Position numbers and translations under genes: made by a program
NCBI RefSeq assembly: GCF_964204645.1
Contig: NC_134025.1
Coordinates: 10,173,001-10,237,000 of the forward strand
Length of the DNA: 64,000 bases
Source of the DNA: Tubulanus polymorphus
Taxonomy: Eukaryota; Nemertea; Palaeonemertea; Tubulaniformes; Tubulanidae
Direction of reading: 5' to 3'
The notes under the pieces: generated by a model
Seen by the model: the letters and a program-made list of their open reading frames with translations, nothing else
What the model was told of the DNA's origin: nothing
Database searches by the model: none
Shown here: piece after piece, positions 1 to 11,400 of the stretch
Layout: the number at the start of each line of letters is the position of its first letter
Numbering within the stretch: position 1 is the stretch's first letter

Positions 1-519
1 CATTACCGGTAAAAATTGCATATATACCACTGTTATATCAGTCAGATGATCTACGAGCAACAATCAGTACAGGGCATAAAATGGTAAGACTGTAATTTTA
101 AACGATGCTATTGATTTTTCTGTTAAAAAATCATCTATCTTTTTTATAAATGATAATTTGATTGAATAATTCATGGTTTTCGATGAATTAATGATTCACT
201 GTGTTAAGTAAACATAAAAAGTTTGATAAAAACTTTCTAATGAACACTATATATTGTTTGCAGACTTACAAGTAAGTCATCTACAAAAACATTAAGTCAT
301 CTATCTTTTTTATAAATGATAATTTGATTGAATAATTTATGGTTTTCCATGAATTAATGATTCACTGTGTTAAGTAAACATAAAAAGTTTGATAAAAATT
401 TTCTTATGAACACTATATATTGTTTGCAGACTTACAAGTAAGTCACCTACAAAAACATTGTACATGTATAATGACATGCAAATGAAAATGCTTGAATTGA
501 TAAGGTGTCACTTTTTTAG
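1..519. other. Upstream region of the UGT gene
   Basis: No gene is visible here. The stretch is AT-rich and mostly made of a tandem duplication (listed separately) that ends about 60 bases before the UGT start codon. It probably holds the UGT promoter and lies inside an intron of the opposite-strand ATG2 gene. Confidence 0.6.
128..459. repeat. Two-copy tandem duplication, period 166 bp
   Basis: Copy one runs from about 128 to 293 and copy two from 294 to 459. The anchor TCATCTATCT occurs at 131 and again at 297. The copies differ at only a few positions, so the duplication is recent. Each copy ends with the near-palindrome GACTTACAAGTAAGTC or its one-base variant. The array sits just upstream of the UGT coding region, so it may have doubled promoter elements. 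Confidence 0.9.
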
Positions 520-2100
520 ATGATTTGTCTGTGGAAATTAGCGGCAATTCTAATGCTCAATTTTGCGGCATGCGAAGCAGCGAAGATACTCTTGATCGCA
601 CCGGGAAGCCCGAGCCATCTGCAACAAGTCTACGTCATCGGTAAACAATTGGTGAAGTCGGGGCGTCATGAAATAACCGTACTGGTGCCGAAGCACATCG
701 AGAATTCGCCGATACTGACTAATGACAAGATCAACGTTTTAACTTACAAGGCCAGTCCCGCGGCGGAGCGGATGGACACTGACGACGATATACAAAAAGA
801 ATGGCAGAAAACGGCTTTAGAAGGCAATTTGTGGGCAATGTTACGTAATTTGAGGGAATTCAACTATGAAGCCTGTACGAGTTTTTTGAAAGATCAAGAA
901 TTGTTCGCGAAAGTCAAAGCGAAGAACTTCGATTTCGCGATCATCGACGGCATATCGTTTTGCCGGTGTATGTACTTCATGGCGTACCGGTTGAACATTC
1001 CGTACGCGACGGTCGTCACCGTGCTCGCGCCGGACATGATGTCGTCGGTTCTGAATTTGCCGTCAATTCGCGAGCCGCTGACCGTCAACGCCGTGATCGG
1101 CGACGACGAAGGCACGTTCGTATGGCGCGTGAAAAACGCCTTGAAATCGGTGATGTTCGTACTTGTCGAGTCGTTTACGATCAATCAAAATCAGTTCGCG
1201 TACCTCGTTCCTGAGCGTCCGCCGACTACCGTCGAAAAATTGGCGCGCGATTCGAAAATCTGGCTGATCGATTCAGACAGTTCGCTCGACGCTCCGCAAC
1301 CAATCATGCCTCATGTATTTCAAGTAGGCGGTCTATCTATTTCAAAACCTAAACAGCTCGAGTCGAAATTTAAAGCTATCGCCGATAAAGCTACCGACTC
1401 CTTAGTGCTGATTTCATTCGGCGGTAATGTTAAAGCAATGGACGATGAATATTACAACAAAATCTACGAAGCCTTGAAGAAACTGCCGCAGTTCACGTTC
1501 ATCTGGAAGATCAAACAACATCCGAAGGAAAATCCACCTAAGAATGTTCACATATTCGACTGGATACCTCAGAGAGAAATTCTCGCTCATAAGAACGTAG
1601 TGCTGTTTATAACTCACTGCGGTAACGCCGGACAATACGAAGCTCTATACAGCGCCGTTCCAATGCTGGGAATACCGTTCTTCGGAGACCAACATTCGAA
1701 CGCAATACGAATGTTCAGAAGGGGCTTCGGCCAATTTCTCGATTTGAAAACGTTCACGACGCCGATGCTCACGGATATGATCGTCGAAATGACGTTGAAT
1801 CCTCGATACAAGCGGGCGATCCGAAAAGCGTCCGCTCTTTACTGGTTGAAAGAGCCGGCTATCGAACGCGCGGCCAAAGCTATCGAACACGTTTTAGAAC
1901 ACGGTTCGGATCATTTACGTTCACCGGCGGTAGAACTCGAATGGTATCAATTGCTGATGTGGGACGTCGCTTTATTTCTACTGATCGTTACACTTGTGGT
2001 GATATTTATCATCGGGTTTTGCTTGAGTAAATGTTACAAATGTTGCCGACGGTATTGTTGTAGATCAGGCAAACAAAAAAGAAAACAGAAACAAAGATAA
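520..2100 (+). CDS. UDP-glycosyltransferase (UGT), single coding exon, 526 aa
   Basis: Transfers a sugar from a UDP-sugar to small lipophilic acceptors on the lumenal side of the endoplasmic reticulum. The protein has the full UGT layout. A signal peptide covers about residues 1-20, and His33 in PGSPSHLQQ matches the catalytic His, with Asp143 as its likely partner. The UGT signature runs from DWIPQ (347-351) through THCGNAG (365-371) to GDQ (389-391). One membrane helix lies at about 481-502, followed by a short basic tail ending KQKQR, a KxKxx-type ER-retrieval pattern. The start is a normal ATG just before the signal peptide. No intron interrupts the coding region, which is unusual beside these intron-rich neighbours and could reflect retroposition. 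A possible poly(A) signal AATAAA lies at 2367-2372. The acceptor substrate and UGT subfamily cannot be told from sequence. Confidence 0.95.
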   Translation: MICLWKLAAILMLNFAACEAAKILLIAPGSPSHLQQVYVIGKQLVKSGRHEITVLVPKHIENSPILTNDKINVLTYKASPAAERMDTDDDIQKEWQKTALEGNLWAMLRNLREFNYEACTSFLKDQELFAKVKAKNFDFAIIDGISFCRCMYFMAYRLNIPYATVVTVLAPDMMSSVLNLPSIREPLTVNAVIGDDEGTFVWRVKNALKSVMFVLVESFTINQNQFAYLVPERPPTTVEKLARDSKIWLIDSDSSLDAPQPIMPHVFQVGGLSISKPKQLESKFKAIADKATDSLVLISFGGNVKAMDDEYYNKIYEALKKLPQFTFIWKIKQHPKENPPKNVHIFDWIPQREILAHKNVVLFITHCGNAGQYEALYSAVPMLGIPFFGDQHSNAIRMFRRGFGQFLDLKTFTTPMLTDMIVEMTLNPRYKRAIRKASALYWLKEPAIERAAKAIEHVLEHGSDHLRSPAVELEWYQLLMWDVALFLLIVTLVVIFIIGFCLSKCYKCCRRYCCRSGKQKRKQKQR

Positions 2101-2437
2101 TCATGACAACTTTCCAGACAATCACTTATGCCATAGATAATTTTTCTATCTTGTGACAGGTACTCAATACGATAAATGATTAGATTTTAACGACATCATG
2201 ATGGTCATGATGGTAGGCTTCTGCAGTTAAAAGGCCTTGCGCGCTTGCTGGTTATGTACCATATACAACTAGGCCCCCCCACTAGTCTAAATTCCAAGAT
2301 GTTCAGTGAAATTCACAAATTTCAATTTCAAATTTCAATATTTCGACCTGGTGACTAGTGGTTAACAATAAAAATTCCATACTACAATTTTATGAGCAAG
2401 AAATTAGAAAATTTGGCAAAAACTTGCCTCGACTTAC
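2101..2437. other. Gap between the UGT stop and the leftmost ATG2 exon
   Basis: No coding potential is seen on either strand. It contains a short GATCATGATGG-like repeated stretch near 2200 and an AATAAA at 2367-2372 that would serve the UGT transcript. On the minus strand this is the start of the next ATG2 intron. Confidence 0.5.
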
Positions 2438-5400
2438 CGTGAAGTTCACGACACGTGATGTCAAACGATTGACAAACATCGCTCGACGAAAACGACGAAT
2501 GGAAACTCGCGTCGCTCGATTCGAGTATCATTGTTTCATTGCGCAACGCTCGTTTCCACCACGGAAATCTATCGACTTGTCCCGTACGCAGATCAGGAAT
2601 CGGAAATCTGTAAAGACGGTGAAGAAAAATATGTCGTAAAATGGTGTCATGGGCAGATATTATGTTACATTCTTATGACAGGGATTCGAACCCAATGGCA
2701 TCTGATATCATAGTTCACCATTAGGTATAGTACATAAGCCTAATAGTATTTTTAACTACCCGGTATGTAGAAAATGTAAATAAGTATTGAAATTGTTGTA
2801 GGCCTGTCAAAGATTACGTTTTCTGATGCTACATAGTAGTAATGTTTCGGTTCTCACCTGACAAACAAAGTTGCATTTGGACTAGATATGTTGATGTCAT
2901 ATTTCCTATCACTACTAATACTTCCTTCGTCAATAGCTTGGCTAAAATATGACTGTCTTGACTGGAAATATGAAGTACATTCAATATTAGTTTTTTTCTC
3001 TGAAATTTTTGGCGAATGACTTTACTTTCCCTAAATTTACGATAGTCACATAATCCTTGAATCGATGACTAATCACACGCAAAAAAAATATACCCGGTAC
3101 ATGTTTCACGAGCAAAGCCATGACTATACAGCCTTCAACAGTTCTAAGCCATCAATAAAACTCAAACTACCTCAGGGGCCAGTTGCTAAAAAGTTGGTAT
3201 AAGATAACCCCAGTGGATTATCGTAACAATGAACTTTCAATTGCGACTATCCACTGATTAAATCTACACCATTTTTGAGCAGCTGGCGCCTGATAATCAA
3301 GTTAGCTTTGTGAACCCGTAGTACTAATCAGGGAGAGTTCGGGAAGAAAGTTTCTCACCATATGCGGATGGAAAGACCGTGTGAAATTTCCATCGCTACA
3401 TTTCGCCAATGGTTCCGGATTCAACAGAGAGTTAATGCGATCCACGATCGTTACGTCGAGTTCCGACTTGAATTTGCCGAGTTCGACGCGTACGTCTGTT
3501 TTCGGCAATTGCAGCGATCTGTTCGTTTTCTATCGGATGAAAAAATAGCGATGTTTTTAACGAAGTACGGGTCAAAATGATAAAGAAAATCGGAAGAATT
3601 TAGAAAAAAGAGTTTTAATTTTAGAAATATGCTTTCTAGATTTGTTATAGTATCTTTTATAATTTTATCTTACAGAATATCATCGAAGATTTATCCGGTA
3701 TCTACTAGCACCATGGACTCTAAAAACAATTTATTCGTTTTAGAGTCCATGCTAGCACGAAAGGAAAAATTTACCCCCTTACAGATTAAACTATCTATGC
3801 TTATGTGATTTTTATCTTCATTGTTATCGATTGAAAGATGGTTTTTATTTTTGATAGAATTGATAAATTTTGATGTCGAGTAGACCAACTCATAGTTGTA
3901 ATAAAAATAGAATTTATAGTTAATGAAAAATAGAATTTATAGTTAATAAAACGAGATTTCGATGAAAACTTTGTGTTCAGATTCTCAGTAGTTTGCATTT
4001 CTTTCTTACTTGACTGTTTCGTTCGTAGTTATGTAAGCGCAGTTTGACGCACGGTGACGCCGCCTGTTGCAGAGTCGAGAAATCATGGCGTTTATTATCT
4101 GTATTGGTTTCAAATACGAGTATCTGAAAAGAGAGATGAGACGTTACGGTTTTATTTGAATTGAAATGTGAAATATTGATCCCTGTAACTGTAAAGAACA
4201 GTTAAACCTTATTTGTTTCTTACACATTCCTTTTTATTGAGCAACCCATACAAGGCCAGCGGGTTCCAAGTTTCCCTATTAAGTGATATGGGGGAAAACT
4301 GTTGGCCCAGAAATGCTGAATCAAACATGAACCAGGGATGGATTCAGACAGTAGCAACGTAGGCTCATGCTACCATTGCAAGAACTTCATGCCTTTTTTC
4401 ATTTCATTATTGCTTGAAAATCGCACGATAAAGCAGTAAATTTTCCAAATTTTCATGGATGATGCCCTTTTTTATGAATTGCGCTACCCCCAACAGCGGT
4501 CCCTGGATCCGGGCCCAGTGAACTCTGGATTGTTGCCCGATTGAGACCGTCACGTAATAGAATACCCGTATGTCTGCGGATAAAATGGGCTTTGAATGCG
4601 GGCCCTATTGAATTGATTTTTATTGCGTAATTTCCATCACAAATAAGTCTGCACGAAAAGACTTACGATATATTTATCATACAAAATACAAATGTTCCGT
4701 AGTCGCGCAGAAAAAAATACAATTGCAGCTGGTTTCGCGCACAACGAGCGTGAAATACTACGCATTCAAAATCTATGATAGATTATTCAACGAATCATAG
4801 TCATAGTTAAATTTCCATGAACAAATGAACAAAGCTGCTACACGCAGCTCGTTATAAGTACGAAACAGATGGATGCTAGTAAACTTCGCTTGTACTGGTA
4901 TCATCAGGGGGTAGGGGTATCTTGTCACAGCTGTCACCCGTCATTGTTTATACCCGATCTACACATAAAGGGCATTTGTCAACCACGACTGTATAAATAA
5001 TCATGCGCCGCGATATGATATATTTTTGCTCTTTCTACCGTCTATTTTTAGTTCACTACGATACGTCTTATTCCTCATTGAGAAAAATGTTTTACTCGCT
5101 TAAAAGTAACAATAATCAAATCAGTATTTATCAGTAAATAGTAACAAATATTGAAAATCAAGAACAGTTAGCAGCCCCGGCTATGAGCATAAAAAATGAC
5201 GTTATCGTAGTTTTGAATCTATGAAGCAAAATAGTTTAAAAGTAATAATCGGATATCTATGCTCTTAGGTATTCCCTATTGTTGCCTGAAGTATTTACTA
5301 TCTATCTTCATCAAATTCTATACTTTAGTTCCATTGAAATTTTACTTAGGATTTTTACCCGGGCGATTCTTCACTAGGGGAATTTTTACCCAGCGAGGGG

Positions 5401-8400
5401 GATTATTACCTACACTTGTTTAACTTTTTTATTTATAATACAGATAAGTTTTATTTCCATCAAAATAATGTACATTATCTTTATCTCACTACGCGGCATA
5501 TACGGCATTACGGGCTTGTGTAACTCTATTGGATACAAGTACTGTCTCGAGAGTCAGTTAGTATATATTATCGATCGATACCATTTTCCGGGTAACTATC
5601 GACTTGTTGACGTCAACAACATCAACACAGATTTACACCATTCTGTGCCGCTGAAAGACTCGATACATAAACAACGGCAGGTTCAGAGTTGACTTCAAAA
5701 TAAATTAATCATTTGATTTCAATAACAGATATCGGTGGTTAAATACGGCATTATCAATGGGTGTGGTTCATAATATATGACTCACCCTCGGAGAGAAATG
5801 ACTCACACCAGTCGCTAAGCAACATATGTCTGTGTACAATGGCGATAGGGCCGTTATGAGCTCACAAGCTTTTATAGCCCATTGTTAATGAACACTTCAT
5901 GAACACTTGTAATATGGAAAACTTCGATGCCAGGCAGTCTCTGTTTGCCCAGGCACTTGCAATATTCATCTAAAATCATGAATTTCAATTTCGCTCGCAT
6001 CAAAATTCAAATTTGTTGTCGTCTAACCGTGGAAAAATTGATTTTAAATTTTTCGAAATTTCATGCCATTGACTTAATTAAAACTTTGAGAGAAGTCTAT
6101 CTCGAAGATGTCCGGTGTAGAGAATATTAATAGATTTACAGAGACACTTCATCTGTGAACCAGCGCCCATCATCAGGCTAAAATAAAATGGATACCTTGT
6201 TTCTCAAAATCGGCCGGGTCACATTTGTAAACTGATATAAAATTTGTAATCAGTTCATTTCTATAGCTGTTGGGTCTGTAGTGGTTAGCTTGATCATGAT
6301 TTAAAAAAAAGTAATGTACAGGGTATAGGCAGCCGGGTCAAGTTTTAAGCTAAGCAGAAATGAGAAACAAAAGGTATCAATTTTTCTTAGCCTAAGGTAG
6401 AATTTCTGAATCACCATTTCCAAAATTTCGACTGTATTCCAGACGTCATCGACATAAATGAGGCGAGAATGGACGAGACAGTTTGAAATAGAGCAACCTT
6501 ACTCATAGAATGAGCTATGTATAAAAAATCATATACGTTTGTTTTTTGACAAGTTTCGGTTAGGTACAGGTAATAATACGACGGATTATCATCGCGTTAT
6601 TTGTTATCAATCGAACTAAAACAGCGCAGCAATCACAATAATCCTTAAACCCGATCGAAAATAACGATGGATCAACGTCAATGTTTATTATGTAGCATAT
6701 TAGACAATGGATCTGGCGATTACTACGCTTGCCGATAATGATATTACCCGGCGTGACTCGAAAATATCATATCGACGAAAACTGGAAAAATTCGGCTGCT
6801 GAAGTCGAATGGACATGCGCGACTTGGTTGCGTAGATTCAGTTTAGAATCGTGTATACCTCTACTCGAGACTTCGTTATTTCATTAAGTTTACACCGGTG
6901 GATTACGACGTAATTAAAACGCGAAATCAGCGAATATTTACGACGCGGTATATTGTGACATCACAGCGCCGTTCATGTCACACACACACACACACTCACA
7001 CAGGCGGTATCGATCAGTCATCTGCTAGTGCGCTACACACCCGACTAGTATTAGGTGACACATGAGTCTGTCCGTCCCCGTCTGCCGTCCTCTATCTCTC
7101 TCTAACGCCGACGATAAACAAACATCGGGATATAGATATATTCATAATATGTAAACTAGAAAACGATTTTTGATTTTTAAAATTTTGGATAATTTTTATA
7201 CTGCTGAGATTTTCGAAATAGCGAGAAGTAACCGGCAACACGATGAAAACGGAGTCAAAAGGTGAGCAGCGTAATATACGTTTCATTCGTGCGTTTAATT
7301 CAATTTATCTTCAGTTCACTCTTTTCGATGTGAGATTCGACTGAATCGAAAACAACTGGTTTTCAATATACTTGTAACTGATTTATATTAATTATCGAAT
7401 CAAGTAAATTCCAAATTTTCAACACTTTTCAACGGCGACTCATTAGAAATCTGATCACAAGAAAAAGGACTGATTATCTGTATGATTTTCCTCTTTTTCT
7501 AACTAAACTCCAATGAATAGAAAAATCGAAAGCCCTTGTGGTGAAATGAATTTTCACGAGTTAATTAATTTTTGGCCTTTTCAATATTAGATACTCATTC
7601 GAAAATTTGATCTTCAGAAAAATGACTGATTATCTTCATTCTTGTCATCTTTTTCGAACTTAAATCGATAATTCTAATGAAACAAAAATCAAACACACTT
7701 TTTTGTAAAATGAATGTTTCATGAATAACGCCAATTAATTTTCGGCCCTTTTATATTCGTCACTTTTCAGCGACGATTTTCCAGCTGTTGGCTTTCGGGA
7801 TTCTAACGATCGCGAGCATCGGCGACGCCTGCCCAATACCGACGTGTAAGTGTAACGTGAAGAAGGACGGTGGCGTCGAAATCGACTGCAGCGGACTGGG
7901 CTTGAAAACCGTTCCGAAATTCAACTCGACCCAGGTCAGAATATCCGAGGATTACTCATCGCTCGTTTTGGATAACAATGATATCACGACGATTACACCT
8001 GGCGCGTTCAGGCAATTCCGCTTGAAACGATTAAGCCTACGCGACAATCCGCTATCGGAGCTGAGCGATGACTCATTCGCCGGCCTCGAGCCGTATTTAC
8101 TCGCGCTGACTTTGAACGTCGATAAAACAAAAACCGTCAAATTCCCGTGGAAGCAAATTCGCAAGTTCCACAAACTCAAAGAGCTACACCTGAAAAATTT
8201 CATCGTGCCGACGCTCTACGCGGCGGGCATGAACGGTACGGCGCTCGAGAAGTTGACGCTAGAATCGTGTCGAATCGACACGATCGAAGACGGCGCATTC
8301 CTCGGCGTTCACGCGTCGTTGCGCGAGCTGAACTTGAAGGCGAACGTGCTCACCGAAATTCCGACGTACGCGATGTGGAAACTGACGAAGCTGCGAAAAA

Positions 8401-11400
8401 TCTCGCTCAGCAACAACCGAATCGAAAAATTGGTCGCGTACGTCTTCCTCTATTTGCACGATCTAGCCGAGTTGGATCTCTCGCAAAATCACATCAGCAA
8501 CGTGGCGAGGGAGGCATTCGACGGCCTCGGACACCTAGAATACTTAGGCTTGCACATCAATTTCCTTACGGTCGACAGTTTACACGCGTTGGAATCGCTC
8601 GTTAATCTCGAGCAACTGAATCTAGCTATGAACAATATCGACGCGATACCCGTGGGCGTATTCTCGAAACTGAACAAATTGGCGTATTTGAATTTGCAAG
8701 AAAACGTAATCGGGGAAATATCGAAAAGCCTTCTACACGGTCCGCACAGCCAACTGACCGTTTTGCTACTGTCCGACAACAAAATCAACGAAATTCCGCC
8801 GAAAACCTTTGAAAAGTTCCGATACCTCGAAACGCTGTATCTCGAAGGCAATCCGTTGGGACACGGTTTGTATAACGACAGCTTCCTCGGTCTGGAGAAC
8901 ACGTTGAAATCGCTGTTCCTCGACCGCACAAAGTTCGGCGGCCGATCGTGGACGACGTTGAAAAGCCTGAAACAACTCGTCGTATTGAACCTCTGCGAAA
9001 ACGACATGAAACTATTGCCCGAAAACGCGTTCCAAGGCTTGGAGAATTTGGCCCACTTGTCGCTTTGTTTCAACAACATCGAAGCGATTTCGCAACAGAG
9101 CTTCTACGGACTGGACAAATCGATGAAACACATCGACTTGTCGAATAACCGGATTACGAAGATTCCGCAATGCACGTTCTACCGATTCACCGAGTTGAAC
9201 TCGATCGGTTTGACCGGTAATCCGCTACAGTGCGATTGCCATTTGTCGTGGTTGCGACTTTGGGTGAGCAATCTGAACGAGGCGCAACGTCTCGGCATCG
9301 ACTGGACGTGCAGCGCGCCGTCGATAAACAAGAACAAACTGTTCCGCGAAATCATGCCGTACGATTTCCGCTGCAACCACACCGGTCTGCAACACGACCA
9401 CAACGCGTTGTGCAAGCAGCCGCCGTCGTACAACGCTCAACTGACCGTCAACAACAATCCGGCGCCGTTCCTACCGTCGCTGCCCACGGTGAAGACGATC
9501 GCGTTCAAGTCGATCGGCAAACGCTCGATCTATATCGAGTGGCAGCTGATGAAAACGACGCCGGCGAACATCAACTTCCTGCGCATATACCACCAGGTGA
9601 TCGGCGAGAAGGACTTCACGAAGAGCGTGCCGCTCGATCCGACGACGCGCGACTACGTGCTGACGAATCTACAACCGAACACCGAATACACGATTTGCAT
9701 ACACGTCGACACCGAAAACGGATTCTACCTTCAATGGCCGAATTGTCGGACGGTCCGTACGGCCGGCAAAGAAACTACGAATGTCGCGCGAATCGGCGAC
9801 GGCTCGCCGATCGGCGAACCGAACTTGATCCTGATCGCCGGATGCGCGGCCGGTGGAATACTCGTGTTCATAGTGATCATGACGACGATCATCGTTTGCG
9901 TGCGTCGCCGCCGTACGGAACTCGACACGTCGAAACTGGCGATCGTCACGTCGGAATTGGAGTCGCGTACGACCGACGGCTCGCAGCGATATTCAAAAGG
10001 CAGTCACAGCAGTTCGGATGTGGCGCGGATCTCCGTACCGTCGCCGCCGTACGTCGTCGAAGACGCATGCAAAAAACGCATATTTGTCAGCGAGGCCGAT
10101 TTGATGAAAGCGGATTTGTTCAGAAATACGACGTTGCCCGTCAGCAACAGTCAGACGGGTTTGAGCGCATCGCAGAGGAGCATACGTTTCGTGCACGACC
10201 CGTTACCGATTCCGCCCGTTCCGCCGCACGGAGTTCGCACGTTGTCAGTTTGCCTCGACAATCTGCGCGGTCAAGCCGGCAGTCGAAGGTCGTTCGACAC
10301 GCGCAGCGAATGCAGCACACATCTTTACGACGAGATTTGCGACAGCAACGAAAGCGCGTACGGCAGTCGGTTCCAGTACAGCCTCGACGACGAAATCGTT
10401 TACTACGACAACGAAGGTCGTATCGAGGACACCGCTTCAATCCATCTCTAAAACCTTACGCCGATTGTACGAGATCCGGCCCGATCATTGGATCATAAGG
10501 AATCAGCAACCAGTCGCCGATTTTTCAGTTGGGGAACTTTTGCAACATGAGTGTACTTAAAATCGTTAAAACTTATCGCGGAGATCAGTCGTAAGCCAAT
10601 CAGACATCTTAAATTTTCACAACCATCGGATCGGATCAGAATGGATCTTATGTGACCTGAGTGTACTTACGACCGATCGTAAGGTCGTAGCCATCAAACA
10701 GCGCCGTACACATCACGTGACTTAAGCGTTCCGTTTAAAATGATTGCGGATCTCGAAGACCAAATTGTAGGCGACCGCAGGAGCGTGACTCGAGTTAAGC
10801 TTAAAATATGGTTTACTATGATAGCGCGGACCAATCGCGATCAAGAAAACTATCAAAAAATCGGTACATATTTCATCTAATTAAGAACAATCGTAATCTA
10901 AACGTTTTTCCGTAATTGAAAGACGTGGATTAAAACGAGCCGATATCATAGGATTATTCCAATCTGGATTATAGAGATTTGACTGTACATGAATCATCTT
11001 AAACCCATCCAAAAAATGAACAGTATTTTTCCGAATATATTGAGTGTTAACAACGGCAATCCATCCGATTTAAAAACTGTATATTTCAACGTTTCAGATT
11101 GTTAATAGTGTTTTCGGCATTCCATCCAACGAACATTTCCAGCCATTTTTAGCGAGTGATTTATTGTATTTTGTATAGAAAAAAAAAGGAACAACCTTCT
11201 ACAACATTCCATAGAATGTGTTTAGCGTGCTTGCAATTAAGAAATAATTTATTTCTCGATCTTTGAGACACTAACTAAAACACTTTTTACTTATTAGTTG
11301 ATATCTTAAAATATTTTCTATGCCATATCTATGTTAATATTTGCTTTGAAAACTAATGCTTTTCATAGTTTTAGTCGAAATTGCCAATATCAAAAGCAGG

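Larger units (their letters stand above)
3530..7242. other. Part of the 9.9 kb ATG2 intron upstream of the LRR receptor
   Basis: No exon is recognised on either strand. It holds one AGGCTAA-type inverted-repeat element (6175-6393) and a CA repeat (about 6977-7003). The sequence from about 6.9 to 7.24 kb is less AT-rich and probably contains the promoter and 5' untranslated leader of the plus-strand LRR receptor. Confidence 0.55.

Noticed and set aside
2650-2720. tRNA gene suggested by GGGATTCGAACCC on the minus strand
   Set aside because: Only the B-box-like string is present; no cloverleaf can be drawn around it.
7788-10451. Receptor coding region starting at 7788
   Set aside because: The codon there is TTG and lies inside the signal peptide; the joined exon 1 gives a proper ATG.
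9230-10498. 422-codon plus-strand frame overlapping the LRR receptor
   Set aside because: It is the +1 shadow of the GC-rich receptor exon; Arg-rich, no domain, no start context. The other long frames at 8147-8605, 8489-9079 and 10141-10440 are shadows too.
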